Assembly: GCA_024644595.1 (NCBI GenBank)
Contig: JAHEHL010000001.1
Span: 62,001 to 126,000 of the forward strand
Origin: Porticoccaceae bacterium
GTDB lineage: Bacteria; Pseudomonadota; Gammaproteobacteria; Pseudomonadales; Porticoccaceae
Direction of reading: 5' to 3'
DNA: 64,000 nt
Positions 19,190-27,913 of the stretch are shown one piece after another; positions within the stretch are counted from its first letter, which is position 1, and each line of letters starts with the position of its first letter. The notes beneath the pieces were generated by a model. It was not told the DNA's origin, did no database searches, and was given only the letters and a program-made list of their open reading frames with translations. The translations under genes were made by a program, and so were the position numbers.

Positions 19190-19938
19190 GACTGGCTACT
19201 GATCTTTTTGATCATTGCCGCGATTGAATCCTGCGCATAGGCCTGGTTGATAGACCAGACCTGTGCCGCAGTTTCAACCTCTAACATTTCCTTGTGACTG
19301 TTGGTTCCGCCGGCTTTACGCAAGGTTTCCTTGGTTCGCAATAACAGCTCTTTTGGCACATCACGAATATTCGCGGTAAATTCAAATGCCGCTTTAAGCA
19401 ATTGATCTGCGTCGACAACCTTCCATGCCAGACCTTTCTCGACGGCCTCAACACCGCTGAGCGATTGAGAAAATAGCAACATGCCGGCGGCTGTGTTCCA
19501 GTTGACCAACTGCCGTAGCATCCAAGTATTGCCGCCGCCAGGGTGCAGGCCAAGGCCGAAAAAGCGCGGTTCAAAACGCGCAGCCTCAGTGACAATGCGA
19601 ACATCACAGCCCACCGCCATATTGAATCCCGCGCCCACTGCCGGGCCATTTATCGCCGCAATGGTTGGCAATCTGCAGTTGGCAATGCTGAGAAAACCAC
19701 TGTAGATACTTTCGAGCTGCTGCTGGTCGGGCACTAGATCACTGAGCTGACCGCCCGCACAGAATGCTTTACCACTACCCGTGACAATCAATGCTTTGAC
19801 CTCGGGATTTTCCTCTGCCTGTTTCACAGAGTCGACGATCTGTGCGCAGACATCGAGGGTTAGCATATTGCGCTTTTCAGGGTTATTTAGAGTAATCAAG
19901 GCCGCGTTGTCGCGGATTTCAAACAGCACCAATGACAT
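19186..19938 (-). CDS. Enoyl-CoA hydratase/isomerase (crotonase) family protein lacking both canonical catalytic glutamates
   Basis: The 250-residue protein has the crotonase fold, with oxyanion-hole segments [13 protein letters not shown] and [15 protein letters not shown]. At the two positions where enoyl-CoA hydratase 1 has catalytic glutamates, this protein has Asn (GAGFN instead of GGGCE) and Arg or a neighbour ([15 protein letters not shown] instead of QPEILLG). FadB in this same window keeps both. It is therefore probably not a classical hydratase; an isomerase, hydrolase or other acyl-CoA activity is possible. The start ATG at 19938 gives [11 protein letters not shown], the normal N-terminal strand. 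It is convergent with folD (4-base overlap) and divergent from the GDPD gene. Confidence 0.85.
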   Translation of the reverse strand: MSLVLFEIRDNAALITLNNPEKRNMLTLDVCAQIVDSVKQAEENPEVKALIVTGSGKAFCAGGQLSDLVPDQQQLESIYSGFLSIANCRLPTIAAINGPAVGAGFNMAVGCDVRIVTEAARFEPRFFGLGLHPGGGNTWMLRQLVNWNTAAGMLLFSQSLSGVEAVEKGLAWKVVDADQLLKAAFEFTANIRDVPKELLLRTKETLRKAGGTNSHKEMLEVETAAQVWSINQAYAQDSIAAMIKKISSQS

Positions 19939-20094
19939 AGGGGTATTCTCGCTAAAGGTTTATTTTGATTAAAATTGATGAGCTCGCATATAGTGCGAAC
20001 AAGGATACCATCTCAAGTCTTCTAAGACGCAGCGGCATACCGTATAGTCGCGAAATTAGTGCCTTAAACACTCGGCATTCTCGGGAGTCTATTG

Positions 20095-20832
20095 ATGACC
20101 ATCATTTCAATACAACAGCTTGTTGCTCACCGTGGACTGCAATGTGAGTACCCTGAAAATACTGCTCTTTCGGTAAGCAAAGCCATTGCTGCTGGTGCTC
20201 TGTTCATTGAAATCGATATTCAACTCAGCCGTGACAAACAGCCGATGGTTTATCACGATGTCACTCTGGATCGCGTAAGTGGTCGTCACGGGCAGATTTC
20301 TGAGTTAGATTGTAACGAACTTTTAGCAATACCTGCCTATGAACCGACACGCCTTGGGGAAGAGTTTGTCGACGAAACGATTGCCCCATTGGCGAGAGTG
20401 GTTGAGACTGTTCTGCAGCACCCTCAGGTGACTTTGTTTGTTGAATTGAAGGAAGAATCGATCCAGCAGTTTGGTGCCACTGTTATGCTCAGCAGGGTGT
20501 GCGATGTCTTGCTGCCGATTCGTGATCGCGCTGTGCTTATCAGCTTTGATTACCCTATTATTGCCGCAGCCAGAGCCTCGGGTTGGCCGCAGGTCGGGCC
20601 GGTTTTACGCAGTTGGATTGACCTGGCTAGCACGGCAATAGAGTCGATAAATGCCGAGTACACCTTTGTCGATCATAAAATCATTCCCCAAGTGGCTGAC
20701 CTGACAAAACTGACAACCAGGCTGGTGGTCTATGAAGTCGATAATGTAGAGCTGGCAAGCGGTCTGATTAACCGTGGTGTCCCGATCCTCGAAACATTTA
20801 AGATTGCCACCTTGCTTGGGCAAGCCAAATAG
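20095..20832 (+). CDS. Glycerophosphodiester phosphodiesterase
   Basis: This enzyme hydrolyses glycerophosphodiesters such as glycerophosphocholine to sn-glycerol-3-phosphate and an alcohol. The GDPD motifs are clear near the N-terminus: AHRG, YPENT, EIDIQLSRDKQPMVYHD (metal-binding Glu and Asp plus catalytic His) and DR. FVELKEE supplies a later acidic ligand. There is no signal peptide, so a cytosolic UgpQ-like form is likely. Its 245 residues match UgpQ (about 247). The ATG at 20095 has a GGGAG upstream. A GlpD-like dehydrogenase, which would consume the product, follows after 36 bases, suggesting a two-gene operon. Confidence 0.93.
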   Translation: MTIISIQQLVAHRGLQCEYPENTALSVSKAIAAGALFIEIDIQLSRDKQPMVYHDVTLDRVSGRHGQISELDCNELLAIPAYEPTRLGEEFVDETIAPLARVVETVLQHPQVTLFVELKEESIQQFGATVMLSRVCDVLLPIRDRAVLISFDYPIIAAARASGWPQVGPVLRSWIDLASTAIESINAEYTFVDHKIIPQVADLTKLTTRLVVYEVDNVELASGLINRGVPILETFKIATLLGQAK

Positions 20833-20868
20833 ACCGGCCCTAAACAGCCACAGTAAACAGGACAAGTT

Positions 20869-22056
20869 ATGGCGCAAGCAGTTGATATATGCGTGATTGG
20901 TGGTGGAATTCAGGGAGCCGGAGTGGCACAGTCGGCCGCTCTGAGTGGCCTGTCTGTTGTGTTAGTCGAAAAAACCGGCTGGGCTGCAGGAACATCTTCT
21001 AAATCAAGCAAGCTAATCCATGGAGGACTGCGCTATCTCGAGACATTACAGCTTGGACTCGTTCGCGAAAGCCTTCGCGAGCGTCGTACGTTACTAAAAA
21101 TTGCCGAGGATATTGTTAAACCAAACTGGTTCTATCTGCCGATTTACAAAAATAGTCGTCATAGAGTTTGGCAGGTGAGACTTGGGCTATTGCTCTATTG
21201 GCTGCTCGCCGGCTGGAATAATCACGGTGCGTTCAAAACCTTACCGCAGGCGAAATGGGAAGAGTTAGAGGGTTTAAATACCGCCGACCTTAAACATGTT
21301 TTCATGTACCAGGATGCGCAAACCAATGATGCCGAGCTGACGCGACGGGTTATTGCATCGGCCGAGGAACATGGTGCGACTCTGCTCTGCCCAGCGACAT
21401 TCCTCAGTGCGGAAAAGTGCCCAGAAGGTTATATGGTGAGCATTGCGATCAATAGACAAATCACTACATTTAAATGCCGTAGATTAGTCAATGCCGGCGG
21501 TCCCTGGGCTAATCAAATTGCCGATAGCATTGCTCCCAAGCCCCCTATTCCAAGCGTTGATTTAGTTAAAGGTACTCATTTGCAGTTTACCGAACAACTC
21601 AGCCCGAGGTGTTTTTATCTGGAGGCGCAACACGACCAACGCCCGGTTTTTGTTCTGCCCTATCAGGGTGGCACGCTTTTGGGAACCACAGAGACAATTT
21701 TCACGGGCGATCCAGATCAGGTTAATCCAGACAGTAATGAGGTTGACTATCTGCTCGAAACGCTCCATTACCAGTTTCCCCACTTCCAATACAAGCCGGT
21801 TAATGCCTGGGCAGGTTTGCGGGTGCTGCCAGCCGGCCACACAGATGCCTTTCGACGTAGTCGAGAAGTCCAGTTTGTCGAATCCGATGATTATCTTGCG
21901 ATATATGGGGGTAAGCTAACGGTCTATCGTGCCACGGCGCATAAGGCCGTAGAAGTGTTATTGCGATCACTGCAACTGGCTGACGCAGCAACGCGTCCGA
22001 ATATGAAACCTGATACAGCATTTGAAATAGCCGACACAGCGCAGGTGAAACTGTAA
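20869..22056 (+). CDS. FAD-dependent glycerol-3-phosphate dehydrogenase, GlpD-like short form
   Basis: The 395-residue protein matches the FAD/substrate core of aerobic GlpD: the dinucleotide fold ICVIGGGIQGAGVAQSA, the SSKSSKLIHGGLRYLE motif, VNAGGPWAN, and AGLRVLPAG followed by YGGKLTVYR. It ends soon after this last motif, lacking about 100 residues of the helical C-terminal cap found in E. coli GlpD (501). The likely reaction is glycerol-3-phosphate to DHAP with electrons to quinone. The GDPD gene directly upstream supplies G3P, supporting the call. Another hydroxyacid oxidase of this family is possible. It is convergent with cysS 15 bases away. Confidence 0.86.
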   Translation: MAQAVDICVIGGGIQGAGVAQSAALSGLSVVLVEKTGWAAGTSSKSSKLIHGGLRYLETLQLGLVRESLRERRTLLKIAEDIVKPNWFYLPIYKNSRHRVWQVRLGLLLYWLLAGWNNHGAFKTLPQAKWEELEGLNTADLKHVFMYQDAQTNDAELTRRVIASAEEHGATLLCPATFLSAEKCPEGYMVSIAINRQITTFKCRRLVNAGGPWANQIADSIAPKPPIPSVDLVKGTHLQFTEQLSPRCFYLEAQHDQRPVFVLPYQGGTLLGTTETIFTGDPDQVNPDSNEVDYLLETLHYQFPHFQYKPVNAWAGLRVLPAGHTDAFRRSREVQFVESDDYLAIYGGKLTVYRATAHKAVEVLLRSLQLADAATRPNMKPDTAFEIADTAQVKL

Positions 22057-22071
22057 AGTGTTACATGGCGT

Positions 22072-23469
22072 CTATTCTCGACGCCACTGAGTGCCCTCGC
22101 GGCTATCCTCGAGAACCACTCCCATCGCCTTTAGTTCTTCGCGCACGGCATCAGCGCCGGCGTAGTCTTTATCAGCTTTGGCTTGATTGCGCTTGGCAAT
22201 CAGCATTTCGATCTGTTCCGCAGAAATATCACTGCCGCCGCGGGCAAGGGTAAACCACTGCTCAGCATCCTGCTGCAGCAGCCCTAATAATTCCGCCACA
22301 GCCAGCAGACGACCCTTGGCCTCGCTTCGGGCTCCGCCTTGCGCGGCATTCATCTCTCGGGCGAGCTTGTGCAGCTCGCTAATCGCTACAGGCGTATTGA
22401 GGTCATCAAGCAACGCCCGATAAGCGTCACTATCAGTGATATCGACATCGGTCGCCGTTACGTCGCCTTGAGCGCGTAAAAAACTGTACAACGTATCAAG
22501 TGAACGCCACGCGCTGTCGAGAAGATCCTTACCAAAATTCTGCTCTGAACGGTAGTGAGCGGAAAGAATCACGTAGCGCAGTACTTCGCCTGGATATTGC
22601 TCAAGCAGATCATTGACCATCCGGAAGTTGCCCAACGATTTGGACATCTTCTCGCCCTCGATATTGATAAAGCCGTTATGCATCCAGACATTGGCAAACG
22701 GCTTGCCATCATGAGCGCAGCAGCTCTGCGCGATCTCATTTTCATGGTGTGGAAAAATCAAATCTTGTCCACCACCGTGAATATCAATGGATTCACCAAG
22801 GTGCTTTTCGATCATTGCCGAGCATTCCAGATGCCAGCCGGGACGACCTCGTCCCCAAGGGCTATCCCAGCCCGGCTCATTGTTAGCAGAAGGCTTCCAG
22901 AGTACAAAATCACCGGCATAGTGTTTGTAGGACGCCACTTCAACTCGAGCACCGGGGAGCATATCGTCAAGTAAGCGCTGGGATAGCTGGCCGTAATGCT
23001 CCATCGATTGCACCGCAAACAGCACATGCCCCTGCTCACCCGTCACACCATTATCGACGGCATAGGCGTGCCCCTTGTCGATCAGTCTTGACACCATATC
23101 GATCATTTCGGGGATATGTTGCGTCGCGTAGGGAATAATAGTCGGCGATAAGTTGTTTAATGCCGCCATATCGTCAAAGTAAGCCTCGGCATAGCGTGTC
23201 GACAGCGTGCTGATATCCTCGCCCAGCTCTGACGCGGTTTGCATAATCTTGTCATCAATATCGGTAATATTGCGCGCGTACTGAACATTGGGATAGAGCT
23301 TTTGCAATAATCGGTAAAGTGTATCGAACACCACTGCCGGACGCGCATTGCCAATATGCACACGGTTGTAGACAGTTGGCCCACAGACATACATCGTCAC
23401 CCGCTGTTCATCGATCGGCTGAAACAGCTCTTTACTGCGGGACATGGTGTTGTATAACGTCAAACTCAT
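22072..23469 (-). CDS. cysS: Cysteinyl-tRNA synthetase
   Basis: A class I aminoacyl-tRNA synthetase of 465 residues (E. coli 461). The HIGH motif appears as VHIGNARP, preceded by the zinc cysteine in YVCGPTVYN. Further zinc ligands lie in GWHLECSAM and [11 protein letters not shown], and KMSKS lies in [11 protein letters not shown]. The start ATG at 23469 is the family start. It lies downstream of glnS on the same strand with a gap of about 110 bases that contains a weak GGCGC/GCGCC hairpin without a T tract. Confidence 0.98.
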   Translation of the reverse strand: MSLTLYNTMSRSKELFQPIDEQRVTMYVCGPTVYNRVHIGNARPAVVFDTLYRLLQKLYPNVQYARNITDIDDKIMQTASELGEDISTLSTRYAEAYFDDMAALNNLSPTIIPYATQHIPEMIDMVSRLIDKGHAYAVDNGVTGEQGHVLFAVQSMEHYGQLSQRLLDDMLPGARVEVASYKHYAGDFVLWKPSANNEPGWDSPWGRGRPGWHLECSAMIEKHLGESIDIHGGGQDLIFPHHENEIAQSCCAHDGKPFANVWMHNGFINIEGEKMSKSLGNFRMVNDLLEQYPGEVLRYVILSAHYRSEQNFGKDLLDSAWRSLDTLYSFLRAQGDVTATDVDITDSDAYRALLDDLNTPVAISELHKLAREMNAAQGGARSEAKGRLLAVAELLGLLQQDAEQWFTLARGGSDISAEQIEMLIAKRNQAKADKDYAGADAVREELKAMGVVLEDSREGTQWRRE

Positions 23470-23578
23470 GGTGATCTCTAAATTTATATTAACGTACCGA
23501 TTTCGGGGAATGCCTGGCGTATCTAACGGCCTTTGAGCGACTTTAAGAACCCTCGGCGCCTGGAATCAGCGCCAAGAA

Positions 23579-25234
23579 TCAGCGTAAAGAAATAGTCCGG
23601 TTAAACACCAGTTTCTCAGAGCTGCTGTATTTCGAATCCACACAATAATAGCCTTCACGTTCAAACTGATAATGTTCGCCGACAACGGCAGACCCCAGCC
23701 CTAACTCCGCTTTCGCATTTCTTATGATTTTCAGAGACTCGGGGTTGATCTGCTCAACAAATGAGCCCTCACCCGCTCCCGGCGCTGGAACATTAAACAA
23801 GCGCTCATACAGGTACAGATCACAGTCGACACAATTATTGGCATCAACCCAGTGAATAACACCACGCGGACGAATACCCTCAGGAGGATCTTCACCGACA
23901 GTACCAGGCACATAAGAACAGATCAGCTCGACCACCTCGCCACTGCTGTCTGTCACGACATCGTCTGCCGAAATCACATAGCCACCTCGCAGGCGAACAT
24001 AGTCGCCAAGCACCAGGCGCTTAAATTTCTTGCGCGATAAAGTCGAGTCCAGACTAAAATCGTCACGGTCAATATACAGCTCTCGACTAAACGGCAGCTG
24101 CCTGGACGCGAGGTCACCGCGATTGGGATGGCCTGCCGCGCTGAGCAGCTCCTCTTGATCGACCGGGTAGTTACTCAGAGTGACCTTGAGCGGATTAAGT
24201 ACGCACATGGCGCGCATGGCGTTATTGTTCAGGTCTTCACGAATGAAATGTTCGAACTGAGCGACATCGACCACACCATCGGTTTTGGCTACTGCCAGAC
24301 TGTTACAGAACTCACGCACCGAGGCAGCGGTCACACCGCGACGACGCAGGCCGGAGAGCGTAGGCATCCGCGGGTCATCCCAGCCATCGACATGCTTCTC
24401 ATCCACCAGTTGCTTGAGTTTGCGTTTACTGGTCATGGTGTAGTTCAAATTGAGACGACCGAATTCATATTGGCGAGGCACGCTTGGCAACGGCAGATTA
24501 GCCGCAAACCACTCATAGAGCGGCCTATTGGCTGCAAACTCAAGGGTGCAAACAGAGTGGCTAACGCCCTCGATAGCATCTTCCTGGCCATGAGCGAAAT
24601 CATAGGAGGGATAGATATTCCATTTATCACCGGTGCGGTGATGAGGCATCTTTTTGATGCGGTACATCACCGGATCACGCATATTGATATTTGGCGAGGC
24701 CATATCAATCTTCGCCCGCAAAGTCATGCTGCCTTCATCGGCTGCACCAATTTTCATTTTTTCCAGCAGCTCGAGGCTTTCCGCTGCGGGGCGTTCGCGA
24801 TAAGGGCTATTTTTCCCGGCCTCAGTCAGGGTGCCACGATAGTCGCGCATCTGCTCAGCATTGAGCTCACAGATATAGGCCTTGCCCTGTTCGATTAAAT
24901 AGATGGCCCAACTGTAGAGTTGATCATAATAGTCCGAGGCAAAGCGCGGCTCACCCGCCCAGTTAAATCCCAGCCAACGCACATCTTCAATAATGGCCTG
25001 AACAAATTCGTCCTCTTCTTTCTCAGGATTGGTGTCGTCAAAGCGCAGATTACAGTGGCCACCAAACTGTTCGGCGAGGCCGAAATTAAGGCAGATAGAC
25101 TTGGCGTGACCGATATGCAGGTAGCCATTTGGCTCAGGAGGGAAACGGGTAACCACTTGGCTGACGCGATTGGCCTCTAGGTCAGCAGTGATAATCTGCT
25201 GGATAAAATTGGTCGGTTTTTCGATATCGGTCAT
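23579..25234 (-). CDS. glnS: Glutaminyl-tRNA synthetase
   Basis: A class I synthetase of 551 residues (E. coli 554) that charges tRNA-Gln directly, so this organism does not rely on the amidotransferase route for glutamine. PPEPNGYLHIGHAKS holds HIGH and MTSKRKL holds the KMSKS equivalent; RFDDTNPEKE and YDFAHGQEDAIEGVSHS are GlnS-specific. The ATG at 25234 (MTDIEKPTNF) is the family start; an in-frame extension to 25351 is hydrophobic and not conserved. It is divergent from ppiB, with about 217 bases between them. Confidence 0.98.
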   Translation of the reverse strand: MTDIEKPTNFIQQIITADLEANRVSQVVTRFPPEPNGYLHIGHAKSICLNFGLAEQFGGHCNLRFDDTNPEKEEDEFVQAIIEDVRWLGFNWAGEPRFASDYYDQLYSWAIYLIEQGKAYICELNAEQMRDYRGTLTEAGKNSPYRERPAAESLELLEKMKIGAADEGSMTLRAKIDMASPNINMRDPVMYRIKKMPHHRTGDKWNIYPSYDFAHGQEDAIEGVSHSVCTLEFAANRPLYEWFAANLPLPSVPRQYEFGRLNLNYTMTSKRKLKQLVDEKHVDGWDDPRMPTLSGLRRRGVTAASVREFCNSLAVAKTDGVVDVAQFEHFIREDLNNNAMRAMCVLNPLKVTLSNYPVDQEELLSAAGHPNRGDLASRQLPFSRELYIDRDDFSLDSTLSRKKFKRLVLGDYVRLRGGYVISADDVVTDSSGEVVELICSYVPGTVGEDPPEGIRPRGVIHWVDANNCVDCDLYLYERLFNVPAPGAGEGSFVEQINPESLKIIRNAKAELGLGSAVVGEHYQFEREGYYCVDSKYSSSEKLVFNRTISLR

Positions 25235-25451
25235 GGAAATATGTCTGGAAAAAAACGTGGCGCCGATTATAGCCTCAGCTACTGGAGCAATAAACAAAAA
25301 CGCCCTCAGTAACGGAATTAAATGTCTTTTTGCTCGCCAACGCCTCTGCAAAAGAGAATGATCGGTTTTAATCCGGCCCGTTACGCTCTAAAATGCCCCT
25401 CACAATAATTCACACTTGCTATCTCACAGTTACTTTTGCACAGGACTTTTT

Positions 25452-25961
25452 ATGATTACATTGCGTACGACTCACGGCGATATTTCTATCGAGCTCGATT
25501 TTGACAATGCGCCGATCACTGCAGCCAACTATCTGCAGTATGCTCGCGATGGTTTTTACACTGGCACAATTTTTCACCGCGTTATACCCGGCTTTATGGT
25601 TCAGGGCGGTGGTATGGATGCTGACATGCAAGAAAAAGAGTCTCGCGATTCGATCGAGAATGAAGCTGACAACGGCCTCGCCAATGATATTGGCACCCTC
25701 GCCATGGCGCGTACCAGTGATCCCCACTCTGCATCATCGCAGTTTTTTATCAATGTTGCCAACAATGGCTTTCTCAATCACAGCGGCAAAAACAGCCAGG
25801 GTTGGGGTTATGCCGTGTTTGGCAAAGTGGTTGAGGGTATGGATGTAGTTAACAATATCGCCAAAGTTAAGACTGGCAGCTCCGGCTATCATCAGGATGT
25901 TCCTGTTGACAGCGTTGAAATTACCGACACGATTATCAGCGATGCTTATTCTGACAAGTAA
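25452..25961 (+). CDS. ppiB: Peptidyl-prolyl cis-trans isomerase B (cyclophilin)
   Basis: This 169-residue cytosolic cyclophilin speeds proline isomerisation during folding. Conserved segments: [14 protein letters not shown] with the active-site Arg and Phe, ASSQFFIN, and [14 protein letters not shown]. The ATG at 25452 (MITLRTTHG) has AGGAC upstream; an in-frame extension to 25416 is not conserved. lpxH follows by 18 bases, the usual ppiB-lpxH order of gammaproteobacteria. Confidence 0.97.
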   Translation: MITLRTTHGDISIELDFDNAPITAANYLQYARDGFYTGTIFHRVIPGFMVQGGGMDADMQEKESRDSIENEADNGLANDIGTLAMARTSDPHSASSQFFINVANNGFLNHSGKNSQGWGYAVFGKVVEGMDVVNNIAKVKTGSSGYHQDVPVDSVEITDTIISDAYSDK

Positions 25962-25979
25962 GTCGTAACCGGCCAACTT

Positions 25980-26711
25980 ATGTCTGTACTGTTTATATCA
26001 GATCTTCATCTTGCACCTGAACGCCCGGCAGTGACCCGGGCGTTTTTGTCTTTCCTTCATGAGACGGCTGCGCACGCTGAGGCGCTTTATATTCTCGGGG
26101 ATCTATTCGAGGCCTGGGTCGGTGATGATGACCCGACTGATCTTGCTGCCGAGGTGCAGGACAGCCTGTGTCAACTCAGTGAGTCGGGCGTAGCGCTCTA
26201 TGTACAACACGGCAACCGGGACTTTTTACTCGGCAAACGTTTTAGTCAACGTTGTGGCGCAACGTTATTGGGCGACGAAACCGTGCTTGACTATCGGGGT
26301 CACCGGGCGCTATTAATGCATGGCGACGCCCTGTGTACGGATGATGTGGATTATCAACGCTTTCGGCGCAAAGCACGCAACCCTATCTATAAATGGTGCC
26401 TCTCGCACCTGCCCCTTAAACGCAGACAGAAACTCGCCAGCGATTGGCGGGCAAAAAGCATGGCCGCCAACAGCAATAAAGCATCGGCGATTATGGATGT
26501 TAATGCCGCGGCGGTTGAGGCGGTAATGAGCAAGCATCAGGTGGCATTGTTGATCCATGGTCACACCCACCGCCCAAATCGACATCCGCTGCCCGGTGGT
26601 GAACGTATTGTTCTTGGTGACTGGCATGACTCTGGTTGGGTGTTGGTGATGACTGACCAGGGCTGCGAGCTGCAGAGCTTTACAATAAGCAATACCGAAA
26701 CAGGCGTCTAA
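25980..26711 (+). CDS. lpxH: UDP-2,3-diacylglucosamine diphosphatase
   Basis: A calcineurin-like Mn phosphoesterase that hydrolyses UDP-2,3-diacylglucosamine to lipid X in lipid A synthesis, at the inner membrane surface. Metal motifs are in order: SDLHL (DxH), LGDLFE (GD), HGNRDFLLG (GNRD), LMHGD and HGHTHRP (GHxH). Its 243 residues match E. coli LpxH (240). It lies 18 bases after ppiB and is probably co-transcribed. Confidence 0.97.
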   Translation: MSVLFISDLHLAPERPAVTRAFLSFLHETAAHAEALYILGDLFEAWVGDDDPTDLAAEVQDSLCQLSESGVALYVQHGNRDFLLGKRFSQRCGATLLGDETVLDYRGHRALLMHGDALCTDDVDYQRFRRKARNPIYKWCLSHLPLKRRQKLASDWRAKSMAANSNKASAIMDVNAAAVEAVMSKHQVALLIHGHTHRPNRHPLPGGERIVLGDWHDSGWVLVMTDQGCELQSFTISNTETGV

Positions 26712-26820
26712 GCTCACGAATAACGCAGGCATATAAGCTGCAAATGGCCATAACAGAGTGGCAATACGCCTGGGACAAGGTATGATTGGTAACTAAATCG
26801 GTTCACTGAAGGACGTTATT

Positions 26821-27507
26821 ATGGACACTGAAAAATATACCGCTAAAACACTATCAGGTAATCAGCAGAGCGGCATCGAAAGCACTGCTCTGGATCCAGC
26901 TGTAGTCAAGGTACTGCGTAATACGTACATGCTACTCGGCGCAACACTGGCCTTTAGTGCGGCAATGGCGGGTGTGGCGATGGCACTCAACGTGCCCTAC
27001 CTCGGTCTGTGGATGTTGCTGCCCTACTTCCTCTGCCTGTGGATGACGGAAAAGAACAAAAACAACTCCTCAGGTATTGTTTGGGTCTTTGCCTTAACCG
27101 GTTGGCTGGGCTTCACCATTGGGCCAATCCTCAATATGTATTTGGCTCTGCGCGGTGCCGAGCCGATTATGATGGCGCTGGGCTCCACCGCCCTGGTGTT
27201 TTTTGCCTCGTCTGCCTATGTGATGACCACGCGCAAAAACCTTAACTTTATGACCGGCTTTTTAATGACCGGTATGCTGGTCGCGTTTATTGCCGCTATC
27301 GCCAATATCTTCCTCCAGATTCCGGCACTTGCACTGACCATTAGTGCGGCGTTCGCTCTTATCTCAACCGGCATGATTATGTGGCAAACCAGCGCTATTA
27401 TTCACGGCGGCGAGCGCAACTATATTTCCGCTACAGTAACGCTTTTTGTCATGATCTATAACCTCTTCCTCAGCCTGTTACACCTGTTTGGCATGAATGA
27501 CGATTAA
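26821..27507 (+). CDS. yccA: Bax inhibitor-1/YccA family integral membrane protein
   Basis: The 228-residue protein has a hydrophilic N-terminus of about 30 residues and seven predicted membrane segments ending in NLFLSLLHLFG, the characteristic C-terminus of BI-1/YccA proteins. E. coli YccA inhibits the FtsH protease, and other members are pH-sensitive calcium leak channels; which applies here is unknown. The ATG at 26821 has AAGGA about 9 bases upstream, and a strong terminator follows. tusE comes next, as in Pseudomonas, but without tusBCD in between. Confidence 0.9.
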   Translation: MDTEKYTAKTLSGNQQSGIESTALDPAVVKVLRNTYMLLGATLAFSAAMAGVAMALNVPYLGLWMLLPYFLCLWMTEKNKNNSSGIVWVFALTGWLGFTIGPILNMYLALRGAEPIMMALGSTALVFFASSAYVMTTRKNLNFMTGFLMTGMLVAFIAAIANIFLQIPALALTISAAFALISTGMIMWQTSAIIHGGERNYISATVTLFVMIYNLFLSLLHLFGMNDD

Positions 27508-27524
27508 AACCTTGCGTTAAGATT

Positions 27525-27550
27525 AAGGCCCCTCAGCTGGGGCCTTTTTT
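27525..27550 (+). terminator. Rho-independent terminator of the YccA-family gene
   Basis: A GC-rich stem (AAGGCCCC / GGGGCCTT, six-base loop TCAGCT) is followed by a run of T, 18 bases after the yccA stop. It separates yccA from tusE. Confidence 0.92.
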
Positions 27551-27573
27551 GTACCCGCTGACGAAACAGCATC

Positions 27574-27873
27574 ATGAGTGATAAAAACTATTTAAGTAAG
27601 CTATCTGACTGGTCTGCTGATCGTGCATCAGAAATTGCCGGGCTCGATAACGTGCAACTCAATGAGGCGCACCTCGAGGTGCTCAGAGCGGCACGCCAAT
27701 TCTATGATCAGTATGGCTTTTCGCCTTCTATGCGGCCGCTGTGTAAAACCGTAGCCGAGTACTGCGGTCTTGAAAAAGGACGCAGCATCTATTTGCTGCA
27801 ACTGTTCCCAGATAGCCCAGCAAAGCGAGTTGCGCATTACGCCGGCCTACCGAAGCCAAAAAACTGTATCTAG
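27574..27873 (+). CDS. tusE: TusE/DsrC-family sulfur relay protein
   Basis: TusE accepts persulfide sulfur from TusBCD and hands it to MnmA for 2-thiolation of wobble uridine in tRNA. This 99-residue protein has the DsrC/TusE fold signature FYDQYGFSPSMRPL, the basic LFPDSPAKRVAHYAGLPKP stretch and the essential penultimate cysteine in KNCI. Two additional cysteines (LCKTVAEYCG) are less usual. In Pseudomonas the tusDCB genes lie between yccA and tusE; here only a terminator and about 40 bases do. Whether TusBCD is encoded elsewhere cannot be seen from this window. Confidence 0.9.
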   Translation: MSDKNYLSKLSDWSADRASEIAGLDNVQLNEAHLEVLRAARQFYDQYGFSPSMRPLCKTVAEYCGLEKGRSIYLLQLFPDSPAKRVAHYAGLPKPKNCI

Positions 27874-27913
27874 CTGACCAAAACCTTAAGCCCTGAAAAT
27901 CATATGATTAATT

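Noticed and set aside
23545-23578. Hairpin GGCGC/GCGCC between glnS and cysS as terminator
   Set aside because: The stem is only five bases with no T tract, so it is not listed as a terminator.
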